From assembly GCA_045546615.1 (NCBI GenBank), contig JAZQDD010000011.1, forward strand, positions 1 through 33,306: a stretch of DNA of 33,306 nucleotides, written 5' to 3'. Shown here piece by piece: positions 14,261 to 22,652 of the stretch. How positions within the stretch are numbered: position 1 is the stretch's first letter; every line of letters starts with the position of its first letter. The notes beneath the pieces are model-generated. The model was not told the origin of the DNA. It saw only the letters and a program-made list of their open reading frames with translations, and did not search any database. The position numbers and the translations under genes were made by a program. The stretch comes from CAG-390 sp045546615. GTDB lineage: Bacteria > Bacillota > Clostridia > Oscillospirales > CAG-272.

Positions 14261-16507
14261 ATGCGCAGAATAAAAATAAGTACAGGACTGACCTTGCGCT
14301 CATATCTTGTTTTTGCGGTAATAATTGCGGCTTTTATAGCTCTTACGATAAGGGTTTTTTGCCTGCAAACTATAAATTTTGATTATTATCAAAAGAAAGT
14401 AGTCGATCAGCTTACTACCGAATCAACGATAAGCTCTGAACGAGGCAGCATATATGACGCAAGCGGTGAGGTTCTTGCCACCAGTGTTACCTCATACCGC
14501 ATTTTTATTTCCCCGTCGAGCATACAAAAGGCTATGCAGGACGGCAGAACGGGGCTTGATGAGTTTATCAGCCGCGGGCTTTGTGAGATTTTGGGGACGG
14601 ACTACGACACCGTTTACGCTCTTACTAAAAAAACAGGCAGTCTTGACGCCACTGTAAAGCGCAATGCTGATGATGAAGTAGCAGACAAAGTGCTTGAGTT
14701 TATTGCGGAGAATTCGCTTTCCAACGTTTTGTACGTTGAGGCGCAAAGCAAGCGCTATTACAAGCACGGTGACCTTGCTACGCACGTTCTCGGTTTTACG
14801 GGAACGGACGGCGGCGGTCTTTACGGACTTGAATATTATTACAACAAGCAGCTTGCGGGTATTCCCGGAAAATATATCACAGCGCGTGATTCTTACGGAA
14901 ATGAGATGCCGTATGAGTATCAGAGCTACATCGATGCTGTGGACGGATATGACCTGCATACTACCATTGACGTAAAGATACAGGCGATCCTTGAGGAACA
15001 GTTAAAAGCCACTTTTGAGGATTCAGCGTCGCAGGCGGGTGTTTGCGGTATCGTAATGGACGTTAATTCGGGTGCTGTGCTTGGAATGGCGACATACCCT
15101 GATTTTAATAACAACAGCGCATGGAGCTTGTCGGATTTTTATCAGGCACAGCTCGATGCTTCGGGCTTTGACGAAAACAGCAAGGAGTATTCGGGGCTTA
15201 AAAGCTCACTCTTGCTTAAAATGTGGCAGAATAAATCAATAACTGACACATATATCCCAGGCTCTACCTTCAAGATAATTACAAGCGCTATGGGGCTTGA
15301 AACAAGAACCGTTTCTACGGGCGAGACCTTCACTTGTACGGGTGCTCATAGGGTTGCCACAGAAACTATCAAGTGTCATAAAAAGGGCGGACACGGTCTG
15401 CTTACGTTTGCGCAGGGACTTCAGCAGTCTTGCAACCCGATAATGATGATAGTCGGCGGAAGAGTCGGTACGGATACATTCTATCAATACGTTAAGAATT
15501 TCGGATATCTTGAGCGCACGGGCATAGATCTTCCCGGCGAGGCAAGCGGAATTTTTTATAACGAAAACAAGTTTGGTATAGTTGACCTTGCCGTTTCTTC
15601 CTTCGGTCAGAACTTTAAGGTCAATGTTATCCAGCATCTTACAGCGATATCCGCTATTGCGAACGGCGGAACTCTTGTCACTCCTTATTTGGTTGAGTCA
15701 ATGACCGATTCCGATGGTAAGACGGTGTGGGAGCATGAAAAGACCGTTCGCCGTCAAGTCGTAAGCTCTGCGGTGTGCGAGACGGTATCTTCCATTCTCG
15801 AGGAAGGTGTTTCGGGTAACGGCGGTGCAAAAAACGCATACGTTGCGGGTTATCGCGTGGCGGCAAAAACGGGAACTTCCGAGAAGATAGGCGATGCAGA
15901 CGACATGAGAATAGGCTCTTGCGTTGCTTTCGCTCCTGCTGATGATCCCGAAATAGCTATCATCATCGTAGTCGATGAGCCTACGGCAGGTACTCGCTAC
16001 GGTAGCGTAGTTGCGGCACCTTATATCGCAAATTGCTTAAAGCAGATGCTTCCTTATCTGGGGGTTGAGCCAATTTACACGGGTGCTGAAGCGGAAAAAA
16101 TTGAGGTAGAGATACCTGATCTGCTTGGTGAAGTTTCATATACCGCGCAAAATAATCTCAGCAAGCTGGGGCTTGACTGCGAGATAGTGGGAGTCGGCAC
16201 GATCGTGACGGCGCAGGTTCCCGCCGCAGGCACTATGCTTGGCAAGGATACGGGCAAGGTCATTCTCTACGTAGGAGATGCCGCGCCCGAGGCAAATATC
16301 AAGGTTCCCGACGTTGTGGGCATGACGGCAAGTGCCGCAAACAAGGTGCTTATCAACGCAGGACTCAATATAAGTGTTAAAGGCTCGTCAAACCACGGAG
16401 CAGGCGCAGGCCCCGAGGTTATCGAGCAATTCCCTGCGGCAGGTACTATCGTGGGGAAGGGCGATGTCATAACCGTAACGTTCAGATATCTTGACGTAAC
16501 GGATTGA
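14261..16507 (+). CDS. Class B penicillin-binding protein with two PASTA domains (FtsI/SpoVD type)
   Basis: A 748-residue membrane-anchored transpeptidase that cross-links septal (or spore cortex) peptidoglycan. There is one N-terminal membrane helix (about 13-33), a dimerisation domain containing RGSIYDASGEVLATS near residue 60, and a transpeptidase domain with active-site Ser335 in PGSTFKI (S-x-x-K, Lys338), Ser390-Cys-Asn392 (S-x-N) and Lys536-Thr-Gly. Two PASTA modules follow (about 612-673 and 680-745). The start ATG follows GAGAGGACC. FtsI and SpoVD cannot be separated by sequence alone: both occupy this slot in Firmicutes, and PASTA tails occur in both. It is preceded by a strong terminator, so its expression may be separately controlled from mraZ-ftsL. 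Confidence 0.92.
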   Translation: MRRIKISTGLTLRSYLVFAVIIAAFIALTIRVFCLQTINFDYYQKKVVDQLTTESTISSERGSIYDASGEVLATSVTSYRIFISPSSIQKAMQDGRTGLDEFISRGLCEILGTDYDTVYALTKKTGSLDATVKRNADDEVADKVLEFIAENSLSNVLYVEAQSKRYYKHGDLATHVLGFTGTDGGGLYGLEYYYNKQLAGIPGKYITARDSYGNEMPYEYQSYIDAVDGYDLHTTIDVKIQAILEEQLKATFEDSASQAGVCGIVMDVNSGAVLGMATYPDFNNNSAWSLSDFYQAQLDASGFDENSKEYSGLKSSLLLKMWQNKSITDTYIPGSTFKIITSAMGLETRTVSTGETFTCTGAHRVATETIKCHKKGGHGLLTFAQGLQQSCNPIMMIVGGRVGTDTFYQYVKNFGYLERTGIDLPGEASGIFYNENKFGIVDLAVSSFGQNFKVNVIQHLTAISAIANGGTLVTPYLVESMTDSDGKTVWEHEKTVRRQVVSSAVCETVSSILEEGVSGNGGAKNAYVAGYRVAAKTGTSEKIGDADDMRIGSCVAFAPADDPEIAIIIVVDEPTAGTRYGSVVAAPYIANCLKQMLPYLGVEPIYTGAEAEKIEVEIPDLLGEVSYTAQNNLSKLGLDCEIVGVGTIVTAQVPAAGTMLGKDTGKVILYVGDAAPEANIKVPDVVGMTASAANKVLINAGLNISVKGSSNHGAGAGPEVIEQFPAAGTIVGKGDVITVTFRYLDVTD

Positions 16508-16529
16508 TATAGCAAAAAGTTTATCCCTG

Positions 16530-16653
16530 ACTTCGTCGGGCGTGCGAGAATTTGTTGTTCGTGTGCATTCGAGGCCGTGTTATGATAAAACCGCGCCCGA
16601 CGAAGTTGCGTTCCATATTAAGTGTTCCGGAACCGCCCATGGCGGCTCCGGAA
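16530..16653. repeat. Two large palindromes in the PBP-murF gap
   Basis: First, a perfect 13-base inverted repeat, ACTTCGTCGGGCG (16530-16542) with CGCCCGACGAAGT (16594-16606), with a 51-base interior. Second, TTCCGGAACCGCC (16625-16637) with GGCGGCTCCGGAA (16641-16653), one mismatch and a three-base loop, itself bracketed by TTGCG/CGCAA (16606-16610 with 16656-16660). Neither has a T-run, so they are not simple terminators. They fill the 183 bases between the PBP gene and murF, the place where murE is usually found. They may be RNA processing or stabilising structures, or a small palindromic repeat of the genome; no transposase or flanking target duplication is visible. Confidence 0.7.
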
Positions 16654-16690
16654 TGCGCAATATTCGGAGATTCGAAAGGAAAAATATAAA

Positions 16691-18112
16691 ATGAAGGTCG
16701 CTTTCGGCAACAAAACCTTGACTATATCTGAAATAGCCGAAATGTGTGGCGGAAGATTGTCCGGGAACTTTTGCACAGATGAAATAAAGTGTGTTTGTAC
16801 CGATTCACGAGAGGCAGAAAAAAACTGCCTTTTCCTTGCTATAAGGGGCGAAAAGGTTGACGGACATAATTATATAGATAAAGCAGCCCAGCTTGGCGCT
16901 GTGTGCGCCATAGCAGAAAGAGTTCCCGATGCGGGCGCACGTATTCCTCTTATATTAGTTGAAGATACTGTGGCTGCCATTGCGAAATTTTCCGAGGCGT
17001 ATGCGGCACAATATCAAAAAAACGTAAAAAAAGTAGCTGTTACGGGCAGTGTCGGAAAAACTACCGCCAAGGAAATGATAGCATCGGTTCTTGCTGTGAG
17101 CCATAAGCTGTACAAAAGCGGCGGAAATTACAACAGCACCATCGGTATGCCATTGTCCCAGCTCGAAATAGCATCAGATACGGAATTTGCCGTGCTTGAA
17201 ATGGGTATGTCGCAAGCGGGTGAGATATCAATTATGTCGCGCTGTGCGCATCCCGATGTTGCCGTGATAACAAACATAGGAACGTCACACATTGAATATT
17301 TTGATTCACGAGCAGGAATAGCCTCTGCAAAGCTGGAGGTGATGGAGGGACTGTCAAAGGACGGCATGCTTTTACTTTGCGGCGGTGAACCGCTTCTTTC
17401 GGAGGTTGGCTCATGGGATAGCAGAGTTAAGTATTATTCCGTTTGCGGTGATACCGATATTCATGCTGAAAACGTTTTTTCAAAGGATGGCAAAACGGTA
17501 TTTGATGCCATAGTGTGCGGAACAAAAATAAAAGAGATAGAGATTTTTGCCATTGGCAAGCATAATATTCACGCGGCACTCTCGGCTATTGCCGTAGCTT
17601 TGCGCTTTGGTATCAGCGAGGAAGATATCCGTCAGGGACTTTTGAATTACCGAACGGTCGGAATGCGCCAGCAGATATTTGAAGTCGGTGGAGTAACGAT
17701 AATAAACGATTGCTACAATGCAAGCCCCGAGTCAATGCGTGCGGCTTGCGAGGTGCTTTGCGCGCTCGCTAATGAAAAGGGCGGAAGAAAAATGGCTCTT
17801 CTTGGCGATATGCTTGAGCTTGGTGCGTTCTCGAGTGATCTGCATTACAGTGTCGGTGAGCATTTTGGTGCGGCGGGCGTTCGTCTGTTTGCGTTTGGTG
17901 AGAGCGCCCAGCGCATAGCTGACGGTGCATCGTCCCATTTAAGTGATGAAATGATAACGCGCTTTGTGTCAACAGAGGACAAATATATAAATGACATCGC
18001 CGCGACTGTCGCGCGAGAGTTAAAGGCAGGCGACTGCATCCTGATAAAAGCGAGCCGCAGAATGGCGGCAGAACGAGTCACCGCCGCTTTGAGCGATATT
18101 TTAGGCAAATAA
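16691..18112 (+). CDS. murF: UDP-N-acetylmuramoyl-tripeptide--D-alanyl-D-alanine ligase
   Basis: A 473-residue Mur ligase adding D-Ala-D-Ala to the muropeptide precursor in the cytoplasm. The ATP loop VTGSVGKTTAKEMIASVL is near residues 116-133, GGNYNSTIGMPLSQLE near 143-158 (MurF-specific asparagine/IGxPL pattern), and NDCYNASPESMRAACEVL near 340-357. These features separate it from MurE and MurD. Start ATG 16691 follows AAAGGAA and matches the family N-terminus; an in-frame ATG at 16622 lies within the palindromic gap. murE, normally the preceding gene, is absent here. mraY follows 21 bases later. Confidence 0.95.
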   Translation: MKVAFGNKTLTISEIAEMCGGRLSGNFCTDEIKCVCTDSREAEKNCLFLAIRGEKVDGHNYIDKAAQLGAVCAIAERVPDAGARIPLILVEDTVAAIAKFSEAYAAQYQKNVKKVAVTGSVGKTTAKEMIASVLAVSHKLYKSGGNYNSTIGMPLSQLEIASDTEFAVLEMGMSQAGEISIMSRCAHPDVAVITNIGTSHIEYFDSRAGIASAKLEVMEGLSKDGMLLLCGGEPLLSEVGSWDSRVKYYSVCGDTDIHAENVFSKDGKTVFDAIVCGTKIKEIEIFAIGKHNIHAALSAIAVALRFGISEEDIRQGLLNYRTVGMRQQIFEVGGVTIINDCYNASPESMRAACEVLCALANEKGGRKMALLGDMLELGAFSSDLHYSVGEHFGAAGVRLFAFGESAQRIADGASSHLSDEMITRFVSTEDKYINDIAATVARELKAGDCILIKASRRMAAERVTAALSDILGK

Positions 18113-18133
18113 AGAAAAGGAGAAGAAAAGACA

Positions 18134-19129
18134 ATGAAAACGCGTATGCTGATTGAGTTTTTTTCAGTTGCTTTAGGAGTTTTCTTCGCCACTTGGATAA
18201 TTTTACGCAAGCTCATTCCTGTGCTGAAAAGCCGCAAGATAGGGCAAAAGATATATGATATCGGCCCGCGCTGGCACAAGGGCAAGGAAGGTACTCCCAT
18301 TATGGGCGGGCTTGGATTCATAATATCCTCAATTATTGCTTTCGCTGTCCTTTTTTCCGTTTATGCATACTACGGCAGAGCATACGAGCTTTATTCCGCC
18401 GCCCTCACACTCATAATGGCTCTTTTAAATGGTCTTATCGGCTTTTTTGACGATTATACCAAGCTTATTAAAAAGCAAAATCAAGGCTTCAAAGCATGGC
18501 AGAAATTCCTGCTTCAGCTGATTGCCTCGTCGCTCTACGTTTGGGCAATGAGTGAGTGCGGATATATCGAGACTGCGCTCTATATACCCTATATCGGAAT
18601 CACCCTTGAGCTTGGCGCGGCTTATTATCTATTGGCTGTTTTCCTTATAACGGGAATGGTCAACGCTGTCAATCTTACCGACGGAATCGACGGTTTGTCA
18701 AGCAGCGTTACTGCGATCGTGGGCGTTTTTTTCGCCGTATGCGCATTTTATTTTGCAAGTCCCGATCTTGCCGTACTGCCTGCTACCGTTATTGGCGGAA
18801 CTCTTGGTTTCCTTATGTATAATTTTTATCCCGCAAAGATATTCATGGGCGACACAGGCTCGTTATATCTTGGCGGCATGGTAGTTGGAATGGCGTTTAT
18901 GCTCTCAAATCCTCTTATCATCGTGATAGCGGGACTTATCTATATCGTTGAGGTGGCATCCGTAATGCTTCAGGTCGGCTACTTCAAGCTCACACACGGC
19001 AAGCGAATTTTTAAAATGGCACCGATCCATCATCACTTTGAAAAGTGCGGATGGAGCGAGGTGAAGGTGGTTTGCGTTTTCACAGTAGTGACAGCAATCG
19101 CTTGCGCAGTTGCCTTTTTTGGCATCTGA
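18134..19129 (+). CDS. mraY: Phospho-N-acetylmuramoyl-pentapeptide-transferase (lipid I synthase)
   Basis: A 331-residue polytopic membrane enzyme, about ten helices, moving phospho-MurNAc-pentapeptide to undecaprenyl phosphate to form lipid I. Signatures: GPRWHKGKEGTPIMGGLGF near residue 41, LIGFFDDYTKLIKKQNQG near residue 99 (catalytic Asp pair), AVNLTDGIDGLSSS near residue 178, FMGDTGSLYLGG near residue 239 and MAPIHHHFEKCGWSE near residue 295. The ribosome site AGGAG is 11 bases upstream. It is immediately followed by ftsW without the usual murD in between. Confidence 0.96.
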   Translation: MKTRMLIEFFSVALGVFFATWIILRKLIPVLKSRKIGQKIYDIGPRWHKGKEGTPIMGGLGFIISSIIAFAVLFSVYAYYGRAYELYSAALTLIMALLNGLIGFFDDYTKLIKKQNQGFKAWQKFLLQLIASSLYVWAMSECGYIETALYIPYIGITLELGAAYYLLAVFLITGMVNAVNLTDGIDGLSSSVTAIVGVFFAVCAFYFASPDLAVLPATVIGGTLGFLMYNFYPAKIFMGDTGSLYLGGMVVGMAFMLSNPLIIVIAGLIYIVEVASVMLQVGYFKLTHGKRIFKMAPIHHHFEKCGWSEVKVVCVFTVVTAIACAVAFFGI

Positions 19130-19161
19130 CATAATTAATAATCAGGAGGCGCCGTAGAACA

Positions 19162-20382
19162 ATGGCAAATAAAATAAAAGATATTTTACGGCGTAAAAAG
19201 GGCGGCAACCGTATGCTTAACGAGTATACGGTGCAGGATATTTCCAGCGGCAAGGGCGCGGTGCTTATGGTGAGAACCCGCCCCGACACGGTTTTTTTAG
19301 TCCTTTCTCTCATACTCATCTTTATCGGAACGGTAATGTCCTTTAGCGCAAGCACGGCATACGCCTCGGAAAAATACGGAAACAGCTTTGCCTTCCTTAC
19401 CGAGCATCTGGGACATTTGTTGATAGCATTTGTGCTTGCGGCGATCGTAACGTATATGTTGACTCCGCAGCTTGCGCGCCTTATGGCGGTCGGCGTATAC
19501 GCGGTCTCCATAGTGCTTTTACTGGCGGTGCTGGTCGTCGGTATAACGGGCGGCGGCGCACGCCGCTGGCTGAACCTCGGCTTTTTCACCTTTCAGCCCT
19601 CGGAGCTTGCCAAAACGGGAATAATAATGTTGCTTGCATTGTATATGACAAAGCACGAGGATGCGGTGTTGAGCAAGGGATTTAACCGTCGCTCGCTCCT
19701 CCACGGCTTCATCGTACCCGCGGCAATAATCGGACTTGTTTGTATTCTCGTAGGGCTTGAAAAGCATTTTTCGGGAATCATCATCATCGGATGCATCGGC
19801 GTTGCGATGATGTTTATCAGCGGAACTAATTTTTTGTATTTCATTTCATGCCTGCCCGTTGCGGGTCTGCTCGCTTTTTTGATCATGCAGACGGGATATG
19901 CGCGTGCAAGAGTTGACAGCTGGCTCAACAGAGGAGCTGATGCCCTCGGAAGCGACTGGCAGACTACCCAAGGACTTTACGCAATAGGAACGGGCGGACT
20001 TTTTGGGCTTGGGCTTGGTCAGTCAAGACTCAAATACGGATATGTTTCCCAGCCTCAAAACGATTTTGTTTTCACCGTCGTGTGTGAGGAGCTTGGGTTT
20101 GTAGGTGCTTTGGCTATCCTCATTCTTTTCCTTGCACTTGTATGGAGGGGCTTCATTCTCGCCGCACATGCGGCTGATAAATTCTGTTCTCTCGTTATCT
20201 TTGGACTTTCCTTCAAGCTCGCAGTTCACGTTCTGCTTAACGTCGGGGTAGTTACGGGCGTATTACCTAACACGGGCGTTGCGCTCCCTTTCTTCAGCAG
20301 CGGCGGAAGTGCTACGCTTATGCAACTTTTTGACGTTGGAATCATACTTGGGCTTTCCCGTTTCTGCACGCAGAAACAATAA
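19162..20382 (+). CDS. ftsW: Septal SEDS-family peptidoglycan polymerase FtsW
   Basis: A 406-residue polytopic SEDS protein with about ten hydrophobic helices. Typical motifs: GGGARRWLNLGFFTFQPSEL near residue 133 (conserved R-W and QPSE), RVDSWLN near residue 252, SDWQTTQGLYAIGTGGLFGLGLG near residue 265, and VTGVLPNTGVALPFFSSGGS near residue 362. It polymerises glycan strands together with the class B PBP encoded upstream. A charged N-terminal tail of about 35 residues precedes the first helix. Position beside murG and ftsZ favours FtsW over the elongation paralogue RodA. AGGAGG is just upstream of the ATG. murD is missing between mraY and this gene. Confidence 0.93.
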   Translation: MANKIKDILRRKKGGNRMLNEYTVQDISSGKGAVLMVRTRPDTVFLVLSLILIFIGTVMSFSASTAYASEKYGNSFAFLTEHLGHLLIAFVLAAIVTYMLTPQLARLMAVGVYAVSIVLLLAVLVVGITGGGARRWLNLGFFTFQPSELAKTGIIMLLALYMTKHEDAVLSKGFNRRSLLHGFIVPAAIIGLVCILVGLEKHFSGIIIIGCIGVAMMFISGTNFLYFISCLPVAGLLAFLIMQTGYARARVDSWLNRGADALGSDWQTTQGLYAIGTGGLFGLGLGQSRLKYGYVSQPQNDFVFTVVCEELGFVGALAILILFLALVWRGFILAAHAADKFCSLVIFGLSFKLAVHVLLNVGVVTGVLPNTGVALPFFSSGGSATLMQLFDVGIILGLSRFCTQKQ

Positions 20383-20397
20383 ATCAGCGGAGAAAAA

Positions 20398-21537
20398 ATG
20401 AGAATATTGATGACAGGCGGCGGCACGGGCGGTCACGTAAATCCTGCCCTTGCTATTGCAAACACTATAAAACAGAATATACCCGATGCCGAAATAGCAT
20501 TCGTAGGTACGAATCGAGGTATTGAAAACACGCTTGTCCCCAAAGCGGGGTATAAGCTGTACCACATAAACGTGCGCGGATTTTGGCGTAAAATCACGTG
20601 GAAAAACATCAGGGCGGCGTATCTCGCGGCAGTTTCCCCCATTCGCGCGGGAAAGCTGATACGCAGCTTCAAGCCCGATGCCGTAATCGGCACGGGCGGA
20701 TATGCATCTTGGCCCATACTTATGGCGGCGGCGAAACGCGGCATACCGACAGCCGTGCATGAAGCGAACGCCGTGCCGGGGCTTACAGTGCGCAAGCTAT
20801 CTCCGCATATAGACAGGATATTTGTGAATTTTGCCGTTACTGCGGAGCATCTTGACCACCCCGAAAAGGTAATGCACGTCGGTTGCCCGATGCTTAATGT
20901 TCGCGAATCCATCAGCAGGACTGAAGCAAGAGCAAGGCTTGAGATACCGCAGGATTGCAGGCACTATATCCTTTCGTTTGGCGGAAGCCTCGGAGCTTCC
21001 CGAATGAATGAGGCAGCGCTTGAGCTGACGAGGGACGTGATCACACGCCGCCCGGAGGTGACGTTGATACACGCCTGCGGCTCGATGGGGTACGAGAAAA
21101 CTCGCGCCGCATTTGAGGAGGCGGGTTTGCTTGATCTGCCTAATCTGCGCCTTGTGGAGTATATATACGATATGCCGATACAGATGGCGGCGGCGGATCT
21201 TGTTATCTGCCGCGCGGGAGCTATCACGCTTTCCGAGCTTGCAAGTCAAGGCAAGGCGGCTATCCTTATCCCATCACCCAACGTTACGGACGATCAGCAA
21301 TATAAAAACGCCAAGGTGCTGTCTGACGGCGCAGGAGCAGTTCTGATACGCGAATCCGAGCTTGACGACGGAAGGATAGGCAAGGAGGTAGAACGCCTTA
21401 TTTGCGAGCCTTATCGCCTTGAGGAGATGCGGCGCAACGTAAAAAAATTTGCCGCCAATGATGCTAACGGCTTGATTTTTGATGAGATAATGCGACTGAT
21501 CAAGGAAAGAGAGGTTGCACAAAAGTCAGATGGCTGA
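20398..21537 (+). CDS. murG: UDP-GlcNAc:lipid I N-acetylglucosaminyltransferase
   Basis: A 379-residue GT-B glycosyltransferase that converts lipid I to lipid II at the inner face of the membrane. The N-terminal glycine-rich loops MTGGGTGGHVNPALAIA (residues 4-20) and IGTGGYASWPILMAA (near 98-112), HEANAVPGLTVRKLS (near 120-134), the central LSFGGSLGASRMNEAAL (near 192-208) and CRAGAITLSELASQGKAAIL (near 270-289) are all typical. The start follows AGCGGAGAAAAA. Its end overlaps the DivIB reading frame by about 23 bases. Confidence 0.95.
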   Translation: MRILMTGGGTGGHVNPALAIANTIKQNIPDAEIAFVGTNRGIENTLVPKAGYKLYHINVRGFWRKITWKNIRAAYLAAVSPIRAGKLIRSFKPDAVIGTGGYASWPILMAAAKRGIPTAVHEANAVPGLTVRKLSPHIDRIFVNFAVTAEHLDHPEKVMHVGCPMLNVRESISRTEARARLEIPQDCRHYILSFGGSLGASRMNEAALELTRDVITRRPEVTLIHACGSMGYEKTRAAFEEAGLLDLPNLRLVEYIYDMPIQMAAADLVICRAGAITLSELASQGKAAILIPSPNVTDDQQYKNAKVLSDGAGAVLIRESELDDGRIGKEVERLICEPYRLEEMRRNVKKFAANDANGLIFDEIMRLIKEREVAQKSDG

Positions 21538-22516
21538 AGAGAATAAAAACAAACAGGATAAAAACAATATAGGTCAGACTCCGCAGGAAAATCAACGGTA
21601 CGTAAGACAGTACGTTATGAGAAAGCGGCACAAGCGCGCCTACGAGGAATCGAGACCGGAGCCTGTTTTTACCCAACCCGAGATAATTCAAAAAAGCGAA
21701 AACGGAGAGGAAAAAATAGCACGGGAGCTGGCGCAAAAGGCAAAAAAGCAAAAAGCAAAAAAACTGCTGTTTCTTTGCATTATAGCGTTTATTTTGGTGC
21801 TTTTGTATCCGCTTTTCAGGCTTGTTTCTAACGTTTTTGTTATAAAAGAGATAGTGGTCGAGGGGGAGTGCCCATACAGCGCAGAAGAACTTCTCGCCGC
21901 GGCTGGGCTAACGCAGGGCGAAAGTCTTTTTGGAAATGATTCCGATATGCTCGCCGAAACCACGCTCGAAAAACTGCCATATCTCAGATCGTGTAAGGTA
22001 GACTTTGCGCTTCCCGATAAGGTCGTGTTTTCCGTAGTCGCGGGAAATGCGGTTATATATACGGAGGTGGCTGGCGAATATTACGCACTTTCAGCGGCTC
22101 TCCGTGTTCTTGAAAGGAAGAGCGAACCATCCGAATTCATAGCCGACGGAATAGTGTATGCCTCGTTGCCGCCTGCGGCATTAAGCGTGGTTGGAGAGTA
22201 TATAAAGCTATCGGGAGGAGCTGACAGCTCGTATATAACCGATTTTCTTGATGCGCTTACATCTTCACCGCTTAACGGACGAGTCAGCAGAATGTTCCTT
22301 GAGGAAAAGTTCGATATGGTAATCAGTGTTGACGCGAAATTTCGTATAAAGCTCGGCTCTCCGGAATCTGCCGCACTCAAACTGCACGCGGCGGCAAGAG
22401 TTATTGACGAGTGTGGATTTGGTTTGGAAGAAAAAGGTATGATCGACGTGAGCGATCCCGAAAAACCAACGTCTGTGAAGAAAAATGACATAGATATAAA
22501 CACGCGCCGTGACTAA
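21515..22516 (+). CDS. Cell-division protein DivIB/FtsQ
   Basis: A 333-residue single-pass membrane protein. A charged cytoplasmic N-terminus (about 1-82, many Lys/Glu/Gln) is followed by a helix (about 83-106, LLFLCIIAFILVLLYPLFRL), then a POTRA domain starting KEIVVEGECPYSAEELLAAA near residue 112 and containing GESLFGNDSDMLAETTLEKL. The C-terminal beta domain runs to the end. It works with FtsL and DivIC to control septal wall synthesis. The TTG start at 21515 has AAGGA eight bases upstream; an in-frame ATG at 21530 lacks a well spaced site, so the start is somewhat uncertain. ftsA, often next, is absent. Confidence 0.88.
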   Translation: MHKSQMAEENKNKQDKNNIGQTPQENQRYVRQYVMRKRHKRAYEESRPEPVFTQPEIIQKSENGEEKIARELAQKAKKQKAKKLLFLCIIAFILVLLYPLFRLVSNVFVIKEIVVEGECPYSAEELLAAAGLTQGESLFGNDSDMLAETTLEKLPYLRSCKVDFALPDKVVFSVVAGNAVIYTEVAGEYYALSAALRVLERKSEPSEFIADGIVYASLPPAALSVVGEYIKLSGGADSSYITDFLDALTSSPLNGRVSRMFLEEKFDMVISVDAKFRIKLGSPESAALKLHAAARVIDECGFGLEEKGMIDVSDPEKPTSVKKNDIDINTRRD

Positions 22517-22550
22517 ATCGTTAAAAAAAGTATAATTTTATAAAAAGCAC

Positions 22551-22579
22551 TTGAAAAACACAGTAAAAAAAGGTATTAT
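22551..22579 (+). promoter_or_regulatory. Promoter of ftsZ
   Basis: TTGAAA (22551-22556), a 17-base spacer and TATTAT (22574-22579). The 136-base gap after divIB also holds a five-base hairpin GTCGC-ATA-GCGAC (22610-22622) in the ftsZ leader. The presence of a separate promoter fits the need for much more FtsZ than other Fts proteins. Confidence 0.7.
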
Positions 22580-22652
22580 ATATATGATATGTACCTTATA
22601 TAAATAATTGTCGCATAGCGACGTCTTGATATTAAAAATGGAGGATTTTAAA

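Noticed and set aside
22531..22536. TATAAT as the ftsZ -10 box
   Set aside because: No acceptable -35 lies 16-18 bases upstream; the pair TTGAAA/TATTAT further on is better.
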